Assembly: GCA_030762895.1 (NCBI GenBank)
Contig: JAUPTC010000183.1
Coordinates: 1-64,000, forward strand
Length of the DNA: 64,000 nt
Origin: Sophora flavescens
Lineage: Eukaryota; Streptophyta; Magnoliopsida; Fabales; Fabaceae
Direction of reading: 5' to 3'
Shown here piece by piece: positions 13,001 to 25,300 of this stretch. The notes below the pieces were generated by a model, which made no database searches, had not been told where the DNA came from, and saw only the letters and a program-made list of their open reading frames with translations. Position 1 is the stretch's first letter. Each line of letters starts with the position of its first letter. Made by a program: the position numbers and the translations under genes.

Positions 13001-16000
13001 CCAGTTAGGTCCTATATGACCTAAAAAGTGCATTTTGGCTAAATTAGGATCAAACAAGTCCATTTGGGCTCCATTAGGACCAAAGAAGTACAAATTGGCC
13101 CAATTAGGTCCCATATGACCTAAAAAGTCCATTTGGGCTCTATTAGGATCAAAAAAGTCCATTTGGGCTCCAATAAGACCAAAGAAGTTCAAATTGGCAC
13201 CGTTAGGTCCTTTATGACCTAACAAGTCCATTTGGGCTCTATTAGGATCAAACAAGTCCATTTGGGTTCTATTAGGGTCCAACAAGTCCATTTGGGCTCC
13301 ATTAGGACCAAAGAAGTACAAATTGGCCCAGTTAGGTCCTATATGACCTAAAAAGTCCATTTAGGCTCTATTAGGATCAAAAAAGTCCATTTGGGCTCCA
13401 ATAGGACCATAGAAGTACAAATTGGCCCAGTTAGGTCCTATATGACCTAAAATGTCCAGTTGGGCTCTATTAGGATCAAACAAGTCCATTTGGGCTCCAA
13501 TAGGACCAAAGAAGTACAAATTGACCCAATTTGGTCCTATATGAACTGAAAAGTCCATTTGGGCTCTATTAGGATCAAACAAGTCCATTAGGGCTCCAAT
13601 AGGACCAAAGAAGTACAAATTGGCACAGTTAGGTCCTTTATGACCTAACAAGTCCATTTGGGCTCTATTAGGATCAAAAAAGTCCATTTGGGCTCTATTA
13701 GGGTCAAACAAGTCCATTTGGGATCCAATAGGACCAAAGAAGTACAAATTGGCCCAATTAGGTCCTATATGACCTAAAAAGTCCATTTGGGCTCTATTAG
13801 GATCAAAGATGTCCATCTGGGCTCCAATAGGACCAAAGAAGTAAAAATTGGCCCAGTTAGGTCCTATATGACCTAAAAAGTGCATTTTGGCTCTATTAGG
13901 ATCAGACAAGTCCATTTGGGCTCCAATAGGACCAAAGAAGTACAAATTGGCCCAGTTAGGTCCTATATGACCTTAGAAGTCCATTTGGGCTCTACAAGTC
14001 CATTTGGACTCCAACAGGACCAAAGAAGTACAAATTGGCCCAGTTAGGTCCTATATGACCTAAAAACTCCATTTGGGTTCTATTAGGATCAAACAAGTCC
14101 ATTTGGGCTCCAAAAGGACCAAAGTAGTACAAATTGGCCCAGTTAGGTCCTATATGACCTAAAAAGTGCATTTTGGCTAAATTAGGATCAAACAAGTCCA
14201 TTTGGGCTCCAATAGGACCAAAGAAGTACAAATTGGCCCAATTAGGTCCTAACAAGTCGATTTGGGCTCTATTAGGATCAAACAAGTCCATTTGGGCTCT
14301 ATTAGGGTCAAACAAGTCCATTTGGGCTCCATTAGGACCAAAGAAGTACAAATTGGCCCAATTAGGTCCCATATGACCTAAAAAGTCCATTTGGGCTCTG
14401 TTAGGATCAAAAAAGTCCATTTGGGCTCCAATAGGACCAAAAAGTACAAATTGGCACAGTTAGGAACTTTATGACCTAACAAGTCCATTTGGGATCTATT
14501 AGGATCAAACAACTCCATTTGGGTTCTATTAGGGTCAATCAAGTCCATTTGGGCTCCATTAGGACCAAAGAAGTACAAATTGGCCCAGTTAGGTCCTATA
14601 TGACCTAAAAAGTCCATTTGGGCTCTATTAGGATCAAACAAGTCCATCTGGGCTCCAATAGGACCAAAGAAGTAAAAATTGGCCCAGTTAGGTCCTATAT
14701 GACCTAAAAAGTGCATTTTGGCTCTATTAGGATCAAACAAGTCCATTTGGGCTCCAATAGGACCAAAGAAGTACAAATTGGCCCAGTTAGGTCCTATATG
14801 ACCTAAAAAGTCCATTTGGGCTCCAATAGGACCAAAGAAGTAAAAATTGGCCCAGTTAGGTCCTATATGACCTAAAAAGTGCATTGTGGCTCTATTAGGA
14901 TCGGACAAGTCCACTTGGGCACCAATAGGACCAAAGAAGTACAACTTGGCCCAGTTAGGTCCTATATGACCTAAAAAGTCCATTTGGGCTCTACAATTCC
15001 ATTTGGACTCCAACAGGACCAAAGAAGTACAAATTGGCCCAGTTAGGTCCTATATGACCTAAAAACTCCATTTGGGCTCTATTAGGATCAAACAAGTCCA
15101 TTTGGGCTCCAATAGGACCAAAGAAGTACAAATTGTCCCTGATTAGGTCCTATATGACCTAAAAGTGCATTTTGGCTCTATTAGGATCATACAAGTCCAT
15201 TTGGGCTCCAATAGGACCAAAGAAGTACAAATTGGCCCAGTTAGGTCCTAACAAGTCGATTTGGGCTCTATTAGGATCAAACAAGTCCATTTGGGCTCTA
15301 TTACGGTCAAACAAGTCCATTTGGGCTCCATTAGGACCTAAGAAGTACATATTGGCCCAATTAGGTCCCATATGACCTAAAAAGCCCATTTGGGCTCTAT
15401 TAGGTTCAAAAAAGTCCATTTGGGCTCCAATAGGACCAAAGAAGTACAAATTGGCACAGTTAGGTCCTTTATGACCTAACAAGTCCATTTGGGATCTATT
15501 AGGATCAAACTAGTCCATTTGGGTTCTATTAGGGTCAAACAAGTCCATTTGGGCTCCATTAGGACCAAAGAAGTACAAATTGGCCCAGTTAGGTCCTATA
15601 TGACCTAAAAAGTCCATTTGGGCTCTATTAGGATCAAACAAGTCCATTTGGGCTCCAATAGGACCAAAGAAGTAAAAATTAGCCCAGTTAGGTCCTATAT
15701 GACCTGAAAAGTACATTTTGGCTCTATTAGGATCAAACAAGTCCATTTGGGCTCCAATAGGACCAAAGAAGTAAAAATTGGCCCAGTTAGGTCCTATATG
15801 ACCTCAAAAGTGCATTTTGGCTCTATTAGGATCAAACAAGTCCATTTGGGCTCCAATAGGACCAAAGAAGTACAAATTGGCCAAGTTAGGTCCTATATGA
15901 CCTAAAAAGTCCATTTGGGCTCTACGAGTCCATTTGGGCTCCAATAGGACCAAAGAAGTACAAAATGGCCAAGTTAGGTCCTATATGACCTAAAAACTCC

Positions 16001-17690
16001 ATTTGGGCTCTATTAGGATCAAACAAGTCCATTTGGGCTCCAATAGGACCAAAGTAGTACAAATTGGCCCAGTTAGGTCCTATATGACCTATAAAGTGCA
16101 TTTTGGCTCTATTAGGATCAAACAAGTCCATTTTGGCTCCAATAGGACCAAAGAAGTACAGATTGACCCAGTTAGGTCCTATATGAACTAAAAAGTCCAT
16201 TTGGCCTCTATTAGGATCAAACAAGTCCATTTGGGCTCTATTAGGGTCAAACAAGTCCATTTGGGCTCCATTAGGACCAAAGAAGTACAAATTGGTCCAG
16301 TTAGGTCATATATGACCTAAAAAGTGCATTTTGGCTCTATTAGGATCAAACAAGTCCATTTGGGCTCCAATAGGACCAAAGAAGTAAAAATTGGCCCAGT
16401 TAGGTCCTATATGACCTGAAAAGTGCATTTTGGCTCTATTAGGATCAAACAAGTCCATTTGGGCTCCAATAGGACCAAAGAAGTACAAATTGGCCCAGTT
16501 AGGTCCTATATGACCTAAAAAGTCCATTTGGGCTCCAATAGGACCAAAGAAGTACAAATTGGCCCAGTTAGGTCCTATATGACCTAAAAAGTGCATTTTG
16601 GCTCTATTAGGATCAAACAAGTCCATTTTGGCTCCAATAGGACCAAAGAAGTACAGATTGGCCGAGTTAGGTCCTATATGACCTAAAAAGTCCATTTGGG
16701 CTCTATTAGGATCAAACAAGTCCATTTGGGCTCTATTAGGGTCAAACAAGTCCATTTGGGCTCCATTAGGACCAAAGAAGTACAAATTGGTCCAGTTAGG
16801 TCCTATATGACCTAAAAATTGAATTTTGGCAAAATTAGGATCAAACAAGTCCATTTGGGCTCCATTAGGACCAAAGAAGTACAAATTGGCCCAATTAGGT
16901 CCCATATGACCTAAAAAGTCCATTTGGGCTCTATTAGGATCAAAAAAGTCCATTTGGGCTCCAATAGGACCAAAGAAGTTCAAATTGGCACAGTTAGGTC
17001 CTTTGTGACCTAACAAGTCCATTTGGGCTCTATTAGGATCAAACAAGTCCATTTGGGTTCTTTTAGGGTCAAACAAGTCCATTTGGGCTCCATTAGGACC
17101 AAAGAAGTACAAATTGGCCTAGTTAGGTCCTATATGACCTAAAAAGTCCATTTGGGCTCTATTAGGATCAAACAAGTCCATTAGGGCTCCAATAGGACCA
17201 TAGAAGTACAAATTGGCCCAGTTAGGTCCTATATGACCTAAAATGTCCAGTTGGGCTCTATTAGGATCAAACAAGTCCATTTAGGCTCCAATAAGACCAA
17301 AGAAGTACAAATTGACCCAATTTGGTCCTATATGACCTGAAAAGTCCATTTGGGCTCTATTAGGATCAAACAAGTCCATTTGGGCTTTATTATAGTTAAA
17401 CAAGTCCATTTGAGCTCCATTAGGACCAAAGAAGTACAAATTGTTCCAGTTGGGTCCTATATGACCTAAAAAGTCCATTTGGGCTTTATTATGGTTAAAC
17501 AAGTCCATTTGGGCTCCAATAGGACCAAAGAAGTACAAATTGTTCCAGTTGGGTCCTATACGACCTAAAAAGTGCATTTTGGCTCTAATAGGATCAAACA
17601 AGTCCATTTGGGATCCAATAGGACCAAAGAAGTACAAATTGGCCCAGTTAGGTCCTATATGACCTAAAAAGTGCATTTTGGCTCTATTAG
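10080..17690. repeat. 7.6-kb higher-order repeat, copy 1
   Basis: A one-off variant (aaaggaccaaactag) at 12,631 is repeated at 20,235, exactly 7,604 bp later. Other register marks agree: 11,678 to 19,283 (+7,605), 12,687 to 20,291 (+7,604), 14,173 to 21,779 (+7,606), 15,172 to 22,782 (+7,610) and 16,003 to 23,613 (+7,610). Inside the copy there is a further ~1,486-bp duplication (12,687 to 14,173), which also sits in copy 2 (20,291 to 21,779). The left edge lies near 10,080, where the match to 17,690 begins. Confidence 0.85.
16301..16320. repeat. Perfect 20-bp palindrome variant of the dyad
   Basis: TTAGGTCATATATGACCTAA is identical to its reverse complement. It arises from the common dyad by one C-to-A change. 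The same perfect form recurs at 23911-23930 (7,610 bp away, the HOR period) and at 40536-40555, where it is followed by caagtcc, with further copies near 47,385, 50,595, 58,090 and 61,290. Confidence 0.85.
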
Positions 17691-20600
17691 GATCAAACAA
17701 GTCCATTTGGGCTCCAATAGGACCATAGAAGTACAAATTGGCCCAGTTAGGTCCTATATGACCTAAAAAGTCCATTTTGGTTCTATTAGGATCAAACAAG
17801 TCCATTTGGGCTCCATTTGGACCAAAGAAGTATAAATTGGCACAGTTAGGTCCTATATGACCTTAAAAGTGCATTTTGGCTCTATTAGGATCAAACAAGT
17901 CCATTTTGGCTCCAATAGGACCAAAGAAGTACAGATTGACCCAGTTAGGTCCTATATGACCTAAAAAGTGTATTTTGGCTCTATTAGGATCAAACAAGTC
18001 CATTTGGGCTCCAATAGGACCAAAGAAGTACAAATTGGCCCAGTTAGGTCCTATATGACCTAAAAAGTGCATTTGGGCTCTGTTAGGATCAAACAAGTCC
18101 ATTTGGGCTCCAATAGGACCAAAGAAGTACAAATTGGCACAGTTAGGTCCTTTATGACCTAACAAGTCCATTTGGGCTCTATTAGGATCAAACAAGTCCA
18201 TTTGGGCTCTATTAGGGTCAAACAAGTCCATTTGGGCTCCATTAGGACCAAAGAAGTACAAATTGGTCCAGTTAGGTCCTATATGACCTAAAAAGGTCAT
18301 TTTGGCTCTATTAGTATCAAACAAGTCCATTTGGGCTCCAATAGGACCAAAGAAGTACAAATTGGCCCAGTTTGGTCCTATATGACCTAAAAAGTGCATT
18401 TTGGCTCTATTAGGATCAAACAAGTCCATTTTGGCTCCAATAGGACCAAAAAAGTACAGATTGACCCAGTTAGGTCCTATATGACCTAAAAAGTCCATTT
18501 GGGCTCTATTAGGATCAAACAAGTCCATTTGGGCTCTATTAGGGTCAAACAAGTCCATTTGGGCTCCATTAGAACCAAAGAAGTAAAAATTGGTCCAGTT
18601 AGGTCCTATATGACCTAAAAATTGAATTTTGGCAAAATTAGGATCAAACAAGTCCATTTGGGCTCCATTAGGACCAAAGAAGTACAAATTGGCCCAATTA
18701 GGTCCCATATGACCTAAAAAGTCCATTTGGGCTCTATTAGGATCAAAAAAGTCCATTTGGGCTCCAATAGGACCAAAGAAGTTCAAATTGGCACAGTTAG
18801 GTCCTTTGTGACCTAACAAGTCCATTTGGGCTCTATTAGGATCAAACAAGTCCATTTGGGTTCTTTTAGGGTCAAACAAGTCCATTTGGGCTCCATTAGG
18901 ACCAAAGAAGTACAAATTGGCCTAGTTAGGTCCTATATGACCTAAAAAGTCCATTTGGGCTCTATTAGGATCAAACAAGTCCATTAGGGCTCCAATAGGA
19001 CCATAGAAGTACAAATTGGCCCAGCTTAGGTCCTATATGACCTAAAATGTCCAGTTGGGCTCTATTAGGATCAAACAAGTCCATTTGGGCTCCAATAAGA
19101 CCAAAGAAGTACAAATTGACCCAATTTGGTCCTATATGACCTGAAAAGTCCATTTGGGCTCTATTAGGATCAAACAAGTCCATTTGGGCTTTATTATGGT
19201 TAAACAAGTCCATTTGAGCTCCATTAGGACCAAAGAAGTACAAATTGTTCCAGTTGGGTCCTATATGACCTAAAAAGTCCATTTGGCTTTATTATGGTTA
19301 AACAAGTCCATTTGGGCTCCAATAGGACCAAAGAAGTACAAATTGTTCCAGTTGGGTCCTATACGACCTAAAAAGTGCATTTTGGCTCTAATAGGATCAA
19401 ACAAGTCCATTTGGGATCCAATAGGACCAAAGAAGTACAAATTGGCCCAGTTAGGTCCTATATGACCTAAAAAGTGCATTTTGGCTCTATTAGGATCAAA
19501 AAAGTCCATTTGGGCTCCAATAGGACCATAGAAGTACAAATTGGCCCAGTTAGGTCCTATATGACCTAAAAAGTCCATTTTGGTTCTATTAGGATCAAAC
19601 AAGTCCATTTGGGCTCCATTTGGACCAAAGAATTATAAATTGGCACAGTTAGGTCCTTTATGACCATAAAAGTGCATTTTGGCTCTATTAGGATCAAACA
19701 AGTCCATTAGGGCTCCAATAGGACCAAAGAAGTACAAATTGGCACAGTTAGGTCCTTTATGACCTAACAAGTCCATTTGGGCTCTATTTGGATCAAAAAG
19801 TCCATTTGGGCTCTATTAGGGTCAAACAAGTCCATTTGGGATCCAATAGGACCAAAGAAGTACAAATTGGCCCAATTAGGTCCTATATGACCTAAAAAGT
19901 CCATTTGGGCTCTATTAGGATCAAAGATGTCCATCTGGGCTCCAATAGGACCAAAGAAGTAAAAATTGGCCCAGTTAGGTCCTATATGACCTAAAAAGTG
20001 CATTTTGGCTCTATTAGGATCAGACAAGTCCATTTGGGCTCCAATAGGACCAAAGAAGTACAAATTGGCCCAGTTAGGTCCTATATGACCTAAGAAGTCC
20101 ATTTGGGCTCTACAAGTCCATTTGGACTCCAACAGGACCAAAGAAGTACAAATTGGCCCAGTTAGGTCCTATATGACCTAAAAACTCCATTTGGGTTCTA
20201 TTAGGATCAAACAAGTCCATTTGGGCTCCAAAAGGACCAAACTAGTACAAATTGGCCCAGTTAGGTCCTATATGACCTAAAAAGTGCATTTTGGCTAAAT
20301 TAGGATCAAACAAGTCCATTTGGGCTCCAATAGGACCAAAGAAGTACAAATTGGCCCAATTAGGTCCTAACAAGTCGATTTGGGCTCTATTAGGATCAAA
20401 CAAGTCCATTTGGGCTCTATTAGGGTCAAACAAGTCCATTTGGGCTCCATTAGGACCAAAGAAGTACAGATTGGCCCAGTTAGGTCCTATATGACCTAAA
20501 AAGTCCATTTGGGCTCTATTAGGATCAAACAAGTCCATTTGGGCTCTATTAGGGTCAAACAAGTCCATTTGGGCTCCATTAGGACCAAAGAAGTACAAAT

Positions 20601-23600
20601 TGGCCCAGTTAGGTCCTATATGACCTAAAAAGTGCATTTTGGCTAAATTAGGATCAAACAAGTCCATTTGGGCTCCATTAGGACCAAAGAAGTACAAATT
20701 GGCCCAATTAGGTCCCATATGACCTAAAAAGTCCATTTGGGCTCTATTAGGATCAAAAAAGTCCATTTGGGCTCCAATAAGACCAAAGAAGTTCAAATTG
20801 GCACAGTTAGGTCCTTTATGACCTAACAAGTCCATTTGGGCTCTATTAGGATCAAACAAGTCCATTTGGGTTCTATTAGGGTCCAACAAGTCCATTTGGG
20901 CTCCATTAGGACCAAAGAAGTACAAATTGGCCCAGTTAGGTCCTATATGACCTAAAAAGTCCATTTGGGCTCTATTAGGATCAAAAAAGTCCATTTGGGC
21001 TCCAATATGACCAAAGAAGAACAAATTGGCCCATTTAGGTCCTTTAGGATCAAACAAGTCCATTTGGGCTCTATTAGGTTCAAACAAGTCCATTTGGGCT
21101 CCAATAGGACCAAAGAAGTACAAATTGACCCAATTTGGTCCTATATGAACAAAAAAGTCCATTTGCGCTCTATTAGGATCAAACAAGTCCATTTGGGCTC
21201 CAATAGGACCAAAGAAGTACAAATTGACCCAGTTAGGTCCTTTATGACCTAACAAGTCCATTTGGGCTCTATTAGGATCAAACAAGTCCATTTGTGCTCT
21301 ATTAGGGTCGAACTAGTCCATTTGGGATCCAATAGGACCAAAGATCTACTAATTGGCCCAATTAGGTCCTATATGACCTAAAAAGTCCATTTGGGCTCTA
21401 TTAGGATCAAAGATGTCCATCCTGGGCTCCAATAGGACCAAAGAAGTAAAAATTGGCCCGATTAGGTCCTATATGACCTAAAAAGTGCATTTTGGCTCTA
21501 TTAGGATCAGACAAGTCCATTTGGGCTCCAATAGGACCAAAGAAGTACAAATTGGCCCAGATTAGGTCCTATATGACCTTAGAAGTCCATTTGGGCTCTA
21601 CAAGTCCATTTGGACTCCAACGAGACCAAAGAAGTACAAATTGGCCCAGTTAGGTCCTATATGACCTAAAAACTCCATTTGGGTTCTATTAGGATCAAAC
21701 AAGTCCATTTGGGCTCCAAAAGGACCAAAGTAGTACAAATTGGCCCGATTAGGTCCTATATGACCTAAAAAGTGCATTTTGGCTAAATTAGGATCAAACA
21801 AGTCCATTTGGGCTCCAATAGGACCAAAGAAGTACAAATTGGCCCAATTAGGTCCTAACAAGTCGATTTGGGCTCTATTAGGATCAAACAAGTCCATTTG
21901 GGCTCTATTAGGGTCAAACAAGTCCATTTGGGCTCCATTAGGACCAAAGAAGTACAAATTGGCCCAATTAGGTCCCATATGACCTAAAAAGTCCATTTGG
22001 GCTCTGTTAGGATCAAAAAAGTCCATTTGGGCTCCAATAGGACCAAAAGTACAAATTGTCACAGTTAGGAACTTTATGACCTAACAAGTCCATTTGGGAT
22101 CTATTAGGATCAAACAACTCCATTTGGGTTCTATTAGGGTCAATCAAGTCCATTTGGGCTCCATTAGGACCAAAGAAGTACAAATTGGCCCAGTTAGGTC
22201 CTATATGACCTAAAAAGTCCATTTGGGCTCTATTAGGATCAAACAAGTCCATCCTGGGCTCCAATAGGACCAAAGAAGTAAAAATTGGCCCAGTTAGGTC
22301 CTATATGACCTAAAAAGTGCATTTTGGCTCTATTAGGATCAAACAAGTCCATTTGGGCTCCAATAGGACCAAAGAAGTACAAATTGGCCCAGATTAGGTC
22401 CTATATGACCTAAAAAGTCCATTTGGGCTCCAATAGGACCAAAGAAGTAAAAATTGGCCCAGATTAGGTCCTATATGACCTAAAAAAGTGCATTTTGGCT
22501 CTATTAGGATCAGACAAGTCCATTTGGGCTCCAATAGGACCAAAGAAGTACAAATTGGCCCAGTTAGGTCCTATATGACCTAAAAAGTCCATTTGGGCTC
22601 TACAAGTCCATTTGGACTCCAACAGGACCAAAGAAGTACAAATTGGCCCAGTTAGGTCCTATATGACCTAAAAACTCCATTTGGGCTCTATTAGGATCAA
22701 ACAAGTCCATTTGGGCTCCAATAGGACCAAAGTAGTACAAATTGGCCCCAGTTAGGTCCTATATGACCTAAAAAGTGCATTTTGGCTCTATTAGGATCAT
22801 ACAAGTCCATTTGGGCTCCAATAGGACCAAAGAAGTACAAATTGGCCCAGTTAGGTCCTAACAAGTCGATTTGGGCTCTATTAGGATCAAACAAGTCCAT
22901 TTGGGCTCTATTACGGTCAAACAAGTCCATTTGGGCTCCATTAGGACCTAAGAAGTACATATTGGCCCAATTAGGTCCCATATGACCTAAAAAGCCCATT
23001 TGGGCTCTATTAGGATCAAAAAAGTCCATTTGGGCTCCAATAGGACCAAAGAAGTACAAATTGGCACAGTTAGGTCCTTTATGACCTAACAAGTCCATTT
23101 GGGATCTATTAGGATCAAACAAGTCCATTTGGGTTCTATTAGGGTCAAACAAGTCCATTTGGGCTCCATTAGGACCAAAGAAGTACAAATTGGCCCAGTT
23201 AGGTCCTATATGACCTAAAAAGTCCATTTGGGCTCTATTAGGATCAAACAAGTCCATTTGGGCTCCAATAGGACCAAAGAAGTAAAATTAGCCCAGTTAG
23301 GTCCTATATGACCTGAAAAGTACATTTTGGCTCTATTAGGATCAAACAAGTCCATTTGGGCTCCAATAGGACCAAAGAAGTAAAAATTGGCCCAGATTAG
23401 GTCCTATATGACCTAAAAAGTGCATTTTGGCTCTATTAGGATCAAACAAGTCCATTTGGGCTCCAATAGGACCAAAGAAGTACAAATTGGCCAAGTTAGG
23501 TCCTATATGACCTAAAAAGTCCATTTGGGCTCTACGAGTCCATTTGGGCTCCAATAGGACCAAAGAAGTACAAAATGGCCAAGTTAGGTCCTATATGACC

Positions 23601-25300
23601 TAAAAACTCCATTTGGGCTCTATTAGGATCAAACAAGTCCATTTGGGCTCCAATAGGACCAAAGTAGTACAAATTGGCCCAGTTAGGTCCTATATGACCT
23701 ATAAAGTGCATTTTGGCTCTATTAGGATCAAACAAGTCCATTTTGGCTCCAATAGGACCAAAGAAGTACAGATTGACCCAGTTAGGTCCTATATGAACTA
23801 AAAAGTCCATTTGGCCTCTATTAGGATCAAACAAGTCCATTTGGGCTCTATTAGGGTCAAACAAGTCCATTTGGGCTCCATTAGGACCAAAGAAGTACAA
23901 ATTGGTCCAGTTAGGTCATATATGACCTAAAAAGTGCATTTTGGCTCTATTAGGATCAAACAAGTCCATTTGGGCTCCAATAGGACCAAAGAAGTAAAAA
24001 TTGGCCCAGTTAGGTCCTATATGACCTGAAAAGTGCATTTTGGCTCTATTAGGATCAAACAAGTCCATTTGGGCTCCAATAGGACCAAAGAAGTACAAAT
24101 TGGCCCAGTTAGGTCCTATATGACCTAAAAAGTCCATTTGGGCTCCAATAGGACCAAAGAAGTACAAATTGGCCCAGTTAGGTCCTATATGACCTAAAAA
24201 GTGCATTTTGGCTCTATTAGGATCAAACAAGTCCATTTTGGCTCCAATAGGACCAAAGAAGTACAGATTGGCCGAGTTAGGTCCTATATGACCTAAAAAG
24301 TCCATTTGGGCTCTATTAGGATCAAACAAGTCCATTTGGGCTCTATTAGGGTCAAACAAGTCCATTTGGGCTCCATTAGGACCAAAGAAGTACAAATTGG
24401 TCCAGTTAGGTCCTATATGACCTAAAAATTGAATTTTGGCAAAATTAGGATCAAACAAGTCCATTTGGGCTCCATTAGGACCAAAGAAGTACAAATTGGC
24501 CCAATTAGGTCCCATATGACCTAAAAAAGTCCATTTGGGCTCTATTAGGATCAAAAAAGTCCATTTGGGCTCCAATAGGACCAAAGAAGTTCAAATTGGC
24601 ACAGTTAGGTCCTTTGTGACCTAACAAGTCCATTTGGGCTCTATTAGGATCAAACAAGTCCATTTGGGTTCTTTTAGGGTCAAACAAGTCCATTTGGGCT
24701 CCATTAGGACCAAAGAAGTACAAATTGGCCTAGTTAGGTCCTATATGACCTAAAAAGTCCATTTGGGCTCTATTAGGATCAAACAAGTCCATTAGGGCTC
24801 CAATAGGACCATAGAAGTACAAATTGGCCCAGATTAGGTCCTATATGACCTAAAATGTCCAGTTGGGCTCTATTAGGATCAAACAAGTCCATTTAGGCTC
24901 CAATAAGACCAAAGAAGTACAAATTGACCCAATTTGGTCCTATATGACCTGAAAAGTCCATTTGGGCTCTATTAGGATCAAACAAGTCCATTTGGGCTTT
25001 ATTATGGTTAAACAAGTCCATTTGAGCTCCATTAGGACCAAAGAAGTACAAATTGTTCCAGTTGGGTCCTATATGACCTAAAAAGTCCATTTGGGCTTTA
25101 TTATGGTTAAACAAGTCCATTTGGGCTCCAATAGGACCAAAGAAGTACAAATTGTTCCAGTTGGGTCCTATACGACCTAAAAAGTGCATTTTGGCTCTAA
25201 TAGGATCAAACAAGTCCATTTGGGATCCAATAGGACCAAAGAAGTACAAATTGGCCCAGTTAGGTCCTATATGACCTAAAAAGTGCATTTTGGCTCTATT
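17690..25300. repeat. 7.6-kb higher-order repeat, copy 2
   Basis: This is the second copy of the block at 10,080-17,690, nearly collinear, with total length drift of only a few bases. The drift comes mostly from one-base differences at the CCCAGTTAGG site (for example cagattagg at ~23,395 against cagttagg at ~15,785). It differs from copy 1 at about 21,000-21,350, where the subunit order and several bases depart from the copy-1 counterpart. Confidence 0.85.
21005..21352. repeat. Rearranged and diverged stretch in 7.6-kb copy 2
   Basis: A C subunit is cut short and fused to an A tail (ggtcctttaggatcaaac near 21,037-21,054), with tatgaccaaagaagaac just before it. Further on, gggtcgaactagtcc and aaagatctactaatt are private changes. 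The copy-1 counterpart at ~13,400-13,745 has neither. This looks like an unequal exchange joined to local divergence. Confidence 0.65.
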
